This document shows positions 53,866 through 64,000 of a stretch of DNA of 64,000 bases, in pieces. Numbering within the stretch: position 1 is the first letter of the stretch; the number at the start of each line of letters is the position of its first letter. The DNA comes from Tetrapyrgos nigripes (Eukaryota; Basidiomycota; Agaricomycetes; Agaricales; Campanellaceae). The translations under genes were made by a program, and so were the position numbers. Location: positions 1 through 64,000 of the forward strand of contig JAACJM010000156.1 of assembly GCA_013368315.1 (NCBI GenBank). The letters are read 5' to 3'. The notes beneath the pieces were generated by a model. That model saw only the letters and a list, made by a program, of their open reading frames with translations. It was not told where the DNA came from and searched no databases.

Positions 53866-55088
53866 GCTGTTCTATTTGTTGATGACAAGTTTGAGAACGT
53901 CTTCAGCGCGAAGTCTTTGGGTATGTATGGAATTCAGCATTTGTGTTCGGATGAAACAATCTGTCAGCTCTCAGCTTTGTGTCTGGATCCCATGTTTCGT
54001 GCAAAGCACTGGTTACAGGAGAATAGTGGAAAGCTGCTTTCCATCACTTCGACTGGACATCAGCTGGAGGAAGTAAGTTCAATTTTCTCTAGTTTGAAGT
54101 TACTTCACTCATCGATGATCATCCACTGATGGGATAGAATTTTTCGCCCTCTCTCATAACTGAGATGACAGGAGATCGTTCTGTCGCCAATCCAATCAGC
54201 TTGATTAGCAGTCCAGTGAATTTCTTCAAAGGTACTTTCCGAAGTGCTAGCGAGTCACTAACTTGTAACTGATTGAACAATGAACCTGCAGGACCTTCAA
54301 TACTAACAACCACTACTTACCCGTGCGTGCTTCTTCAGTACATTTGTCCATCAGCTGAATCTCATGATCTCTCTAGCAACGACCTTGACACCACCTCACT
54401 GAATTTGAGTACAGCTCTTGACTTGGACCCCAGCACTGCGCATAGGATCATGGATGAGATGCTGAAATTCAAGAATGAAGACGGTATAATACAGGTCTAC
54501 TTCGATCACCAGCGCCCTAGGATTGGTAAGTAACTCCTTAATCTGTTTCTTTTTGGCGTAACTCATCCTGTATAAATTTCAGACCCAGTCGTTTGCATCA
54601 ATGTTCTATCTTTATTCTATCGTTTTGAGAGAGGATACCAGCTACCCGAAACATTGGCATGGGTCAAGGACACCCTTCAACATGATGCATATGCAGATGG
54701 GACGCTGTATTATGCCACTGCTGAAGCCTTCCTTTTCTTCTTGGCACGTCTGTGTCATCTGTCGCCACAAGTACGCCAAGAAATGGGCTCTTTAGTGGAG
54801 TATCGGTTAATGGAAAGGATGAGTCTGCCCGGCGATGCTCTGGCATTGGCTATGCGCCTGCTAGGGATTGCGTATGTGGATCCAACCTTACAACTGCTCC
54901 AAAAAAGGGGCCCATGTTCCGATGCCCTTTGCCTTCATAAGATGCAAAGGATTGATGGATCATGGACAGGAGGCTGGCTGTACAAATATGGCAGTAGCAA
55001 TGTGGTGATCCAGAATCATGGTTTGACCACTGCTATGGCACTCAAGGCATTGCAATTGTGGGGTATGAGTGATTGCGAAATAGAGTAG
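53866..55088 (+). CDS. HAD-like terpene cyclase fragment (3' half, DxDTT motif)
   Basis: Five exons splice cleanly: 53866-54072, about 54140-54233, about 54293-54322, 54377-54535 and 54583-55088. The first encodes LFVDDKFENVFSAKSLGMYG, the C-terminal acidic motif of HAD-superfamily hydrolases, then TGDRSV and NFFKG. The join at 54322/54377 creates YPNDLDTTSLNLS, whose DLDTT is the DxDTT motif of the HAD-like class of sesquiterpene cyclases (AstC-type and drimenol-synthase-like). The last exon is all-alpha (DPVVCINVLSLFYRF, DGTLYYATAEAFLFFLARLC, GWLYKYGSSNVVIQNHGLTT), fitting an alpha/alpha toroid. The product would cyclise farnesyl diphosphate to a drimane-type diphosphate, with the HAD part removing phosphate. 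The N-terminal half of the HAD domain is missing, and gypsy sequence stands there. The remainder has no stops, so loss is recent. Confidence 0.7.
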
Positions 55089-56313
55089 ACAGTGGTATAA
55101 TACACTCATTTATTCCTGTAAAGACTAGGAAAAAGTATCAATCTGTCATTTTTGTCGTCAGAAATATGTTTCAGAATGACGTACACTGAACGACTCAGAG
55201 AGTAAACCAAGGGATTTGTGAAGGTATGATCGGACGTAAGTGTAAAGACGGCCTTCATGGTTAAGAGTAGTATTTGTGAAATTGAAAGCGAAAGAGACGG
55301 TCCGGAGCGAACTGAGGAGACTGCGTCTGGGTCCAGGTAGTCTCTCGTAGGCAGACAATATGACGATCACAGAAGTGATGTATAGGTAGTCTGTTATGAG
55401 GCCTCTTAAAGGCCGAGTTAACTTATGTCGACCTCGACATTTTTACTACGACCTCAAACTCCCACCCCTGTTCGTTGCCACAGCCGGTCTTTGCCCTTCC
55501 CGACAACCGGAATGTCCAGACTCGGTCTGGACTAGATCCAAGGACCGTTGACGTCAATAATCACAACGTCATGCGAGCGTGACCATCTTGCCTTTAGGAA
55601 CCACCGTTCAAGGGGCAGGCTGGTGCTTCTCGGAAATTTTTGAGTGGGTGTGCATCAGGAAACCGGTCCTCGGAGAATGAACCGAATACTTTCGCTAATG
55701 TGCGGTTATTAGCACTGTTAGCGCCAGTAGCAAAGTTACCCGTAACCGTCGCTAATTACCTACTCCCCCTTTTCACATTAGCCAAAATTAGTACGAGATA
55801 GCAGGCAAATATTAGTACATTATCTGGATTACAATGCTCCTCAAAATGCTATTCCATCTTCCTGGTATCCATTGCTTTCATATCCCAAATAGATATATGT
55901 AGATGAATGAGAGGGGATAACAAACTGATAATTTTTTTATGCCTCCACTAAATTCAAGTAACTTTTGATAGTGTGTCTCGGAAAATCTGCCGATTATCGG
56001 AGCTACCAATGTTATTGATAATCGGAGCTAAGTTAGCGTCTGGGGACGAGACTACCGAGGACCAGTTTCCTGGTGCGTCCTCGGAGTCTGAAACTGCGGC
56101 AGCCCCTTGGACGGTGGCTCCTAAAGGCAGGATGGTCACAAGCCTACCGCTGCGTGGCAAAAACCCACTCCAGTTCCGATGTAATGTCTTCGTTGGAGGC
56201 TGAATACTAATTAGGTTAACACAAGCATTCCATGTGCGTTGTGGTGCTATCGAGCAGGCCAAGAAGCCTATAAGTAGATAGATGAACTGAGTTTCTTTCG
56301 TAAGGCGTTCAGC
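55089..56313. other. Intergenic between cyclase and P450; probable P450 promoter
   Basis: No gene. The 100 bp or so before the P450 ATG (about 56215-56313) match the sequence upstream of the second P450 copy (18870-18960), so they were duplicated with it. Confidence 0.5.
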
Positions 56314-56886
56314 ATGGAACCGCTTTCGTATCTCGCACTCATAGCAATTCCAGCACTTCTTGTGTATCTCTTCATCATCCCTCCCTCGAATCTGCGTCAC
56401 CTTCCCAAAGTGCCCCTCCTTCCGCTCCTTAGAAGCTATCTGAAGCAGGAGTCCGAAGACAAGAGAATGAAGCAACTGGTTTTACCCTTTGCTGAAGCTC
56501 GTGGGGAGGAAGTCGTCTTGGTCTGGGCTCTTGGACATTGGATGGTTCACATTCTCGAATTCAAGGTGCATATTCTGATTTCATAGTAACTCTGTTCTGA
56601 GAATTTTTAGCTGGCTCAGAAAATTTGCGACAACACCGATTGCTTTCCAAAAGAGACTCCTTCTGATGCATTGCTGCTCTGGCGATTTGTTGGCATGAAG
56701 AGCCTTTTACAGCAGTTCCTGTATATAATGAGAACCGCCGCGGAATTTTTCTACTGTCCCAATGTACTGCGTAACACGTTAGACTACTAAATATAGTAAC
56801 TCGTACTAGAAACGTCACTCTCGTTATCTCCCCTGATATTGGTCTTCTTTTCTCTCTTTCTGATCTTCGAACGGCTTCAAGTTGTG

Positions 56887-57997
56887 ATGGGGAATCGACA
56901 AATAAGCTCAGACATGAAAGGGTGTGCCCTGAGACTCTGGGAGAGCGGTTGGGATGTCTCGGATATATGTTTTGCCTTGGGTGTCTCAAGAGCAAGCCTC
57001 TATCACTGGCGAAAGATCTTCGAAACCTTTGGCGAAGTCACTAAGCCACCTTCAGGTCTGCGAGGGCATCCCCGAACTATAGGGCTGGCTGCATTTACTC
57101 TTGCGCAGGAAATATACAACCGGAACAACGACACCTACCTGGATGAATTGCAATGGTGCCTGGCAGTCCAGCTTGACACGGTCGTCTCAATCTCAGCTCT
57201 ACATGAAGCCCTACAGAGGGCTGGCCTTACCAGGAAGCTTCTTCGCAAGATCGCTCAGGAACGAGATGAAGCGCGTCGCCGTGGATACCATGATACCATT
57301 CAAAAAGAATTCTCTGGTGAAGGCTACGAATTCGTCACCATCGATGAGTCAAGCAAAGACGAAAGGACACTCATGTGCCGCTACGGATACTCGCCCCGAG
57401 GTCAGCGGGCTGTTGCAACTGGTCCTTTTGTGTGGTACACGTTACTCCCTGGTTGCAGCAATGAGTATCAAGGGTTATATTGCCGCAAGAGTGGTTGAAG
57501 GGTCCCTAGACTCTGAGGGATTTTTTGACTTTATCACAGAAGAAGTAGTATGTAAATCGTTCTTTCCCCATTGATACAAAGCTGATACATCATCAGGTAC
57601 CTCAAATGAACCCATTTCCCAATGCGCAGAGTGTGCTTATCATGGATAATTGTCAGATCCACCATACAGACACATTACTTGATGCTCTGAACTCATGTGG
57701 TGAGTGTTTTTGGTCTTCAGAGATTTATACAGTTCTTATGCTATGGCTTCAGGTATTATGCTTCTCTATTTACCACCTTACTCCCCTGATTTGAATCCAA
57801 TTGAGGAGTCTTTCAGCGCATGTAAGAGCTCTCATGTTGACATTGGCTCTGTAGGGAAAGCATATCTTCGCCGAAATGCATACCTTTTAGAACAAGCGGA
57901 TGATCCTATTCAAGTCCTACTAGAGTCAACATTGTGTATCACAGCTGAGAAGGCTCAAGAATGGTTCTGGCATGCAGGGTACATTGTAGATGAGTAG
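56887..57997 (+). pseudogene. Tc1/mariner-type DDE transposase with one frame change
   Basis: An N-terminal helix-turn-helix (ALRLWESGWDVSDICFALGV, SRASLYHWRKIFETFG) should bind the terminal repeats. A second DNA-binding part follows (YLDELQWCLAVQLDTVVSIS). Catalytic residues are the D in FVTIDESSKDERT, the D in VLIMDNCQIHH and the E in PPYSPDLNPIEESF. Introns at 57550-57597 and 57700-57751 splice in frame. One frame change lies at about 57432, between GPFV and GTRYSLVAAMSIKGY, where two bases seem to be missing. The ATG at 57 bp inside the ORF (56887) precedes the helix-turn-helix directly. Otherwise full length, so it was active recently. Confidence 0.88.
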
Positions 57998-58098
57998 TAG
58001 AAGAACTTTATTACATACAAACATGCAGTCAATGACAAGATATAAAAAACACAGTACAGTGAGCCAAGTTAGAAACAGAGAAGAAATAAAAACACCCG

Positions 58099-59906
58099 TT
58101 AGTTAGCCCAAACTCCAGCCTTGACATCCAGAAGGAAAGACTTGTGAGCCTCCATAACCGCCGCCCAGGACAGCTTCTTGAACCCGACCTCGGACCAATC
58201 CTCTTGAGTAAGGGACCTAATTGCATTATTTCCCGGCGTGTAGTGGAGGCTGTGCAGCTGATCTTCATACTCAGTCAGGTTGTAGTGAGTACAAAAATCC
58301 GAGAGTGGCACATATACTTTCTTCACCGGAGAGCTGGGAGTAGAGGAAGGGATCGGCACATGAGTTGATGCTGTGGGAGTGATGGTGGAATGGATGCCCA
58401 TAGATGATTGCTGCTGCTGGATCATGTTGAAAAGCATCAGCTCCATCAAGCGGTCACGTGACGTCTCAGATGGACCTGGAGGAGCACTAGCTGATGCACT
58501 GGCAGATGCACTGGCAGGAACGGGAGCAGGAGTAAGGGGAACAGAGGCAGAGGAGGCTTTGGGAGGCTTCAAACAGTGCTTTACGTCGAAGGACATCTTG
58601 TGGAGGGGAGAGGTGTCATAGCTGACTCCTTCGGTACCCTGGGACTGTCAATGAGTTAGTATTTGTATGGTGGAGAGAGGAAAAGAACTCACAATGTCGT
58701 TTGACCAAACACTGAGACATAAGTCATTCAATTCCCATACAGATCCACTCGCACTTGTATATGTGAGCTGGTCAGGATAGAGAGGGTTACGTTTGGTCGA
58801 ATACATTTCCCTCAACTTGTATTTGATCGGCTTGAGCTTGGCATCGAAGGATTGCTGTATAAAAAAGAAGTGTTAGATTCTGAAAAGTATAACACTTGGA
58901 ATGACCTACCTTCTGTGCAGCGACACTGGTTGCAGCTTCGGGCACCGGTTCGAGAGAAGCATAATCAAAAGCTGGGGCATTATCGATTGCAGGGTTTCCG
59001 GTCTCCCAAAACTGACATCAACATACAATGTTAGAGCCAAAAAAAAAAGTCGCAGAAGAACATAGAAAGCACTCACAATAGACTCATTAGATTCCTTGGT
59101 AGGAGTGGGAGGATCCATCGTAAGGACAACAGTATATCCCTGCTTGACAGTCCGGTGCGCAAAATCGTTCAGCATTGCTTGATACCCAACCTCGTTCCCA
59201 AGAGGAGTGTCTCGGAGTCCTGTTCCCTTTTGAGGGCGGTACACCATGCTGGTGATGACGAGCTGATCTGGTAAGCAGGGGAGGTTCTTTGCGCACAAAT
59301 AGAGGAAGGTGTCGTATGGATCTGTAGTCTTGAGTGAAAATGGTCCACGGTGGGTGTACTCGTCTGCTGGTGCCTTCGCTTTAGCAGTGGTAGGAGGCTT
59401 GGGCTTGCGAACTTGGGTGTACACGGTGAGATCTTTGACTGGAAGTGGGGCATCAGTGTCTTCTGTAGCTTTTGAGGACTTGCGGCGCTTTGGTGCAGGA
59501 GTATCTGAGGAGTCGGTATTGTCTCCCAAAGTGTCAGTGGTTTTCTTTTGACGGTCTTCGAGAGCTTTCTGTTCTTCGAGCGCAGCTTTGCGTTTGCAGC
59601 GGTACTCGCGTTGTCGTTCAGCAGCCTTCATGTTCTTTGCGGCCTTGGCAACAGCAGCAGCAACTTCAGGATTGATGGGATTTACTGTAGTCACTGTCAA
59701 TCAAACCAATTTCTCGTCAGAAAGATCAAGAGATAGTGATCAGTCCATGCACTGAGGTGTCCCTGCTTTCCTGCAGCTTTCCTAATGAATTTCTCGCTAC
59801 TGCCCACTTCATCTTCATCAGAACTGTCTTCAAGATCGGCTTCCGGATCATCCTGTAGCTCCTGTAGCTCCTGAAGGTCCATTTCATAATTCTTTGGGCT
59901 GTCCAT
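58099..59906 (-). CDS. Transposon-borne accessory protein with SAM-like C-terminal domain
   Basis: The ATG at 59906 (or 59924 upstream) starts an acidic exon (DDPEADLEDSSDEDEVGSSE). A 56-nt intron (about 59693-59748) leads to a basic, Ala/Lys-rich exon (ERQREYRCKRKAALEEQKAL, later a PAPKRRKSSK nuclear-signal-like stretch) and a folded region (PYDTFLYLCAKNLPCLPDQL, YQAMLNDFAHRTVKQGYTVV). Further exons give FWETGNPAIDNAPAFDYASL, then SGSVWELNDLCLSVWSNDI. The last exon has Ala/Ser-Pro repeats, DRLMELMLFNMIQQQQ and a C-terminal block (YVPLSDFCTHYNLTEYEDQL, then TQEDWSEVGFKKLSWAAVME) shaped like a SAM domain. All introns have GT...AG ends and I see no stops in about 540 codons. A role in helping or regulating the transposase is inference from location only. 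Confidence 0.75.
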
Positions 59907-61189
59907 AGTAGCGAGCGAGGGCAATGCTTAGCAGACGATGCGACGATGGTGTTGGTGATGTGCCAAGTATGTGAGTTACTATATTTAGTAGTGTAACGCG
60001 TTACGCAGTACATTGGGACAGTAGAAAAATTCCGCGGCGGTTCTCATTATATACAGGAACCGCTGTAATGTCCAATGGAATCCAATGGGAAAAGCAATCC
60101 GTACTAATCAACGACGCGTTCAATGCATGACTACCTGTGGACGTGTTTGTGGCGTTATCTTACCGTCTGTTCAAATTAGTCGGCGAGGAGAGGACAGTAT
60201 TGTGGGATGATCTGGCACAGCGCTTCGCTCTCGATGCCGTAGGGTCATCAGTCTTGGGTCATAATTTCGAGGCCATCGAGACAGACAATCCGTTTGTGAA
60301 GGAGTACAATCAGGTCATGGCGAAGATTGCTGCTCCTCTTTATCTTCTCTTCCCCTGGATGGAACAGTTGGTGCCACGGAAACGACTCATCTGTCGTATC
60401 GACAATCTCGCTAGCAAGTTCATGAATTTGTTGGAGCATAAGAGAGACAGTCCCGGCGATGACATGATGACTTACATGCTCAAGGATCCAGGAATGACTT
60501 TGAAGGAACTCAGGGACAATATGATAGTTCTCTTTATCGGTGGACATGTAAGCAACATCTCTGATGTTATTGCGACAACACTCAACTCCCATAAATTCCA
60601 GGATACCACAGCTGGATCTATCTCGACTCTGTTTTACTTCCTTGCGTGCCATCCAGAGATCCAACAACGGGCGAGAGAGGAAGTGAAACGGGTTTTTGGA
60701 GACGATCAGAATCCTACCGCAGATCTCGTTTCTGGCGTCTCCCTTCCCTATCTCACTGCATGCATTAGAGAAGCATTGCGCATCAACACTGCCATCTCCT
60801 ATATTGTTCCCCGAAAATCTCCTCAGCCTGTTCGCCTCGGCAAATACGCAATCCCCGCAGAAACGTCGCTGATTGTGAATATATATGCTATTCATCATCG
60901 CCAGGGTGCATGGAAGTCTCCACATGACTTTGATCCAGACAGATTTTTAGATCCTCAGTGGTCTAAATCCGGCTGGTTGCCATTCGCACTTGGTCCCAGA
61001 CAATGTCCAGCCCGGAATTTCGCCATGTACGAACAGCGTACGTTAGCAGCCATGTTTCTACGGGAATACGAATGGGCACTACCTTCCAATTCTATTCATC
61101 TCAATGGGATCCAGAATTCCTTTTCGCCTTTCGCTTTGACTCTTCCTCATGATTTGCACTTTATCTTCAGGAAAATTCGCAATGATTAG

Positions 61190-63190
61190 TAGTATTCATT
61201 CTATATAATAAACGGTTGCTATCTTAGTCTTGCTTCATGGTCCGAATCCGATATTCGGCTCTGAGAATTTACCCAGGGTGCTTTGAGCGAGGTGCTATCG
61301 AAGAATACTCGATAATCAATCGCTGGCGTTAAACATGACGTGCAAGTAAGATGAACAGATGGAAAGATACGACAAATGACAGCCTGAGAAGCAATGCACT
61401 TTAGAACTTCAATACGCTGCGTACAATGGAACTGGAAGGTACAAAGATAACCCAGCTATGTAGGTATAGGCAGCGCAATTCGCCAGGAAAAATTTGCAAA
61501 CCACCCGAGTTTAGTGAGATCGACCAATGAGACGTCGCAACATAGAATTTCGGGAAGCGTAGATGCCTAGGATCTAGAACAGATAAATCAGCTTTTGACG
61601 AATAAAGAATGCAGACTGCCCACCCCTACAGCCTATGCTACCAATAGAGAGATTTGACGTTGTAAACTAGTACTTATTTCCTGAATACAGATCTCAGTAT
61701 AATCGGACATTGCAGAGTCAAACGCCTATATTTCAGTCCATTTATTGTATGAAACACTTTGGAAATAATCTCAGTTTACTTGTACAGGAGGGCGAGCAGT
61801 GCGCCACTACATAATGTCGCAGTATCATCTACTTGCCACTTTGCTTTTGCGGCAATGGTGAGCTCACCCTAACTGAGAGATGTACCTGAATATCCATGCC
61901 AAAGGACACTTATATGCGTGATCTATCTTTATACAATGAATTGTATATGTCAATGACGGTTTGAGGCATGATCCTCAGAAGTTACACTTTCGTGTTAAGT
62001 TCCTTATACTGTTCTTACAAGTAAAGTGCTTTAAGATTGTGCTGATCCGATATCGCTGTTTCATGACCGGATAGTTTGTATATTCCATCTATATCATACT
62101 ATATACCTTCTTGTATTTTTTTAAGCTTTTCAAACCTGTAAATAGGTCCTCTATTCGAGCGTGAATGCCATAGAATGATTAGTTTTTGGGTGTTTTGGAT
62201 CAACTCGCTAGTATCCCACCAAATACCAGGGATCCAACCAAAATAAATATTCTGCGTATCCCTGTATATACTCCCAGCATATTCCGTTAGCCTCCGAGGC
62301 ACATATCATTCTGTTAAGGTAAGCCGAGTCGAGGTAAACTGAGGCGGCTCTCATAGAGAGCGTGGGAATCTGTATTGGGTGTCCCCGAACAGCGTCGGGG
62401 GACGAGCTTTCCCGACGTTGAAGGTCCTGGCACATGTATCCTGCACTCCAATGGTAGATAGATAGCCCTTAAATAGTCAGTATTACTTACGGGGTCAATA
62501 GATCATCGTGATCATGGTACAATTTTATACTATGTATTGATTAAGAAAAAACAAATTTGAGGTCTTAAACCACTAATAATTGTGGATTTGATATAAGGAA
62601 GCTATGATATTCTGAATGACAATGTAGAGAACTTTTTCCCGAATTTCACGGTTTTATTGAGGCTACATACGCGCTCGCTGTTGTCGGGAAGATGGGACAA
62701 CGAGCAGAGACTGATCCAACGGGGAAGCGGCCCCCGAGCCCCGACGATGACATCACCATACGTCCTCTCACAATGCCCCCATCCTCCCACCTGCCAGAGC
62801 ACTGCGATAGTACATAGTCCTTCAATAATTACATGATAAATAACGCGCTATGAATGGGAAGGGTTTAATCTATCAAATTTGATAGGACTGTATGATCCCT
62901 GGCCCTATCATATTTGTTCGGTTAGGTGGGCTTCACAGGTGGCGGATAGACGCTGCACGATCACCAGAGCTGTCACAGCTAAGTTTGGAACGAACTGTCA
63001 ATATAATTCATGAACACATTGATTACACGCGTTCAGAACGGTTCTAACAGCTTTTCATGATCAATCACTACACGTTCTTCACTGGCCAAAAGTATAATCC
63101 TGCACTCCCCCTCGACCAGCTACAGTAACCTTCACTAACTCGGATGAGGTATGTCTTCCAACGTCAGCCATACCGGCACACGCACCCCGA
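61190..63190. other. No supported gene
   Basis: Only short frames are present (for example minus 62099-62435 and 62602-62802), with no domains. A palindrome ATCAAATTTGAT stands at about 62873. The sequence near 62390 contains CCCCGAACAGCGTCGGGGG, a small stem-loop. Confidence 0.4.
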
Positions 63191-63480
63191 AGCTTATAAA
63201 AAACCCCACTCCTCCCAATCATAATCCATGACCATAGCAGAAAATGTCCTGCTCCTTCACGTGACCATTTCCACCCTATCTCTTCTTTACTCAACCCCCT
63301 TCAGGCTTATACCCACTTACGACCTCAAAGATTCTTTCAACACCACTTTCCGAACAACGAAATTCCAGTACCTCGATCAATTTGGCCCGATGACAGCTGT
63401 AAAGGCGTGCTCATGACTGAGGCAATTCGAGTCCGGATCCATGGCTATGCGGAAGGTGGGAGGATGGAGTTTTTGAAGGT
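63191..63480 (+). promoter_or_regulatory. TATA-like promoter and possible first exons of a gene
   Basis: CTTATAAAAAACCCC at about 63194-63208 is a good TATA box, 20-35 bp upstream of a plausible start, and an ATG follows at 63228. The 62-codon frame after it begins with a hydrophobic stretch (ENVLLLHVTISTLSLLYSTP). A second exon-like stretch (EAIRVRIHGYAEGGRMEFLK) ends at a donor GTATGT near 63480. I do not recognise the protein. Confidence 0.25.
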
Positions 63481-64000
63481 ATGTTTCTGACCCGGTGAAT
63501 GTGCCATTGAGACTCATTGCTTCGGCAAGGCTAGGGCATGCGGAAGGAGGGAAGATGCATGTTTTGAGGGTCCCCGACTCTCGTAGAGAGAGAGGGGATC
63601 GATATCGCGAGTCGTGACTCGCTGATAATACTCACAAGTTCCCAAGAAAGAAATAAAAAGTACCAGGACTTGAACCTCACCAAAAAAAAAAACTCGAACC
63701 TCACTTTTCTGCGGATGATACTAAAGATAGATAGATAGGATTATACCGCTACCGAACAGCTACCTAAAACACATGGCTATGGTCACTCACCCCATAGGAC
63801 GAGAGTAGGCGCTATCCGATTCAGCAGGGCAAGCAACAACGCTGCAGGGGCAACGTCCTGATTTAACAGGGTAGACCGTCTGCAACGTTGAAGCACTATC
63901 AAGTGGCGCGAGGACATGGGGGAAGGTCTCGACGCGGCCGAAACGCAGAGGCGTGTAACGTAGGCCTCGATGCGGTGCAGAGACGTAAGACGAGGGTCTC
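63481..64000. other. Short duplication, then nothing recognised
   Basis: ATGCGGAAGGWGGGARGATG occurs at about 63447 and 63539, 92 bp apart. No other feature is supported to the end of the window. Confidence 0.4.

Larger units (their letters stand above)
56710..60065 (+). mobile_element. Tc1/mariner-superfamily transposon, 3,356 bp, with two genes
   Basis: Terminal inverted repeats of about 93 bp (56710-56802 and 59973-60065) start CAGCRGTTCCTGTATATAAT and differ at three positions. TA flanks both ends (56708-56709 and 60066-60067). The P450 copy at 18.5 kb has the uninterrupted GCCTTCTAATGTCC at the matching place, which proves the insertion and the TA duplication. Inside are a plus-strand transposase (56887-57997) and a minus-strand second gene (58099-59906), arranged tail to tail. 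Simple Tc1/mariner elements carry only a transposase, so the second gene is cargo or an accessory factor. Confidence 0.95.
56314..61189 (+). pseudogene. Cytochrome P450, interrupted by a Tc1/mariner element
   Basis: Exon 1 (56314-56565) has the membrane anchor MEPLSYLALIAIPALLVYLF and a Pro-rich hinge. Exon 2 (from 56611) reads DCFPKETPSDALLLWRFVGM and stops at the Tc1 insertion (56708). It resumes at 60066 with SNGIQWEKQSVLINDAFNA, then TGA, then LPVDVFVALSYRLFKLVGEE. Further on come the I-helix IGGH/DTTAGS (a 54-nt intron at 60548-60601 falls inside the motif), the K-helix EALR, IVPRKSPQPV and the heme loop FALGPRQCPARNF with the Cys ligand. P450s of this kind are ER-anchored mono-oxygenases. 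Position beside the terpene cyclase suggests a role in oxidising its product. Two lesions are visible: the 3.36-kb insertion, and the stop, which copy 2 also has. The C-terminal half is otherwise intact. Confidence 0.92.

Noticed and set aside
60248..60925. 225-codon minus-strand frame inside the P450.
   Set aside because: It overlaps the heme-enzyme coding exon, which carries all the family motifs on the plus strand.

Overview
The window looks like repeat-rich nuclear DNA of a basidiomycete fungus, most likely an Agaricomycete. Support comes from genes broken by introns of about 50-60 nt with GT...AG ends, a KDZ-type transposase relic, a Ty3/gypsy element with a terminal chromodomain, a caspase-like protein and an F-box protein of mushroom type, and a HAD-linked terpene cyclase fragment carrying the DLDTT motif. 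There are no operons, rRNA genes or CRISPR arrays. All functional calls rest on remembered family features, because no database could be searched.

Layout. 0.3-1.5 kb: a multi-exon gene of unknown function (minus). 2.4 kb: a 179-bp TA-flanked MITE whose near-identical twin sits at 25.6 kb. 3.3-5.0 kb: a 5'-truncated transketolase-like pseudogene split by a solo LTR. 5.8-7.2 kb: an F-box gene split by a 611-bp non-autonomous hAT element. 7.5-10.1 kb: unrecognised genes. 11.5-12.9 kb: LTR-element debris. 13.5-17.2 kb: a full-length but decayed hAT transposon with an 8-bp target duplication. 17.5-18.9 kb: a decayed P450 copy (minus). 19.1-19.6 kb: a hAT-type MITE. 22.1-24.2 kb: an apparently intact five-exon caspase-like gene. 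24.3 kb: a 131-bp palindromic insertion with a matching empty site beside it. 27.3-36.9 kb: nested LTR remnants, a long inverted repeat and tandem arrays. 39.0-40.3 kb: a KOW-domain protein gene. 40.8-42.5 kb: a tandem pair of small paralogous genes. 42.9-46.2 kb: a KDZ transposase relic. 46.3-47.7 kb: GGTAGCTACC repeats and a tRNA-like sequence. 47.8-53.6 kb: a chromodomain gypsy relic. 53.9-55.1 kb: the 3' half of a HAD/terpene-cyclase gene. 56.3-61.2 kb: a P450 gene interrupted by a 3,356-bp Tc1/mariner element that carries its own second gene. 61.2-64.0 kb: little of note.

How the parts fit. The terpene cyclase fragment and the P450 lie head to tail about 1.2 kb apart and look like the remains of a small terpenoid gene pair. 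The cyclase has lost its 5' half at a gypsy remnant, and the P450 is interrupted by the Tc1 element and also carries an in-frame stop shared with its second copy at 18 kb. That second copy preserves the empty Tc1 target site. Almost every host gene here is damaged by, or borders, an insertion. The likely intact genes are the caspase-like gene, the 8.7-kb gene, the 40.8-kb gene and the accessory gene inside the Tc1 element. Many stops in the gypsy and KDZ relics look like CGA to TGA or TGG to TAG changes, which suggests cytosine deamination.
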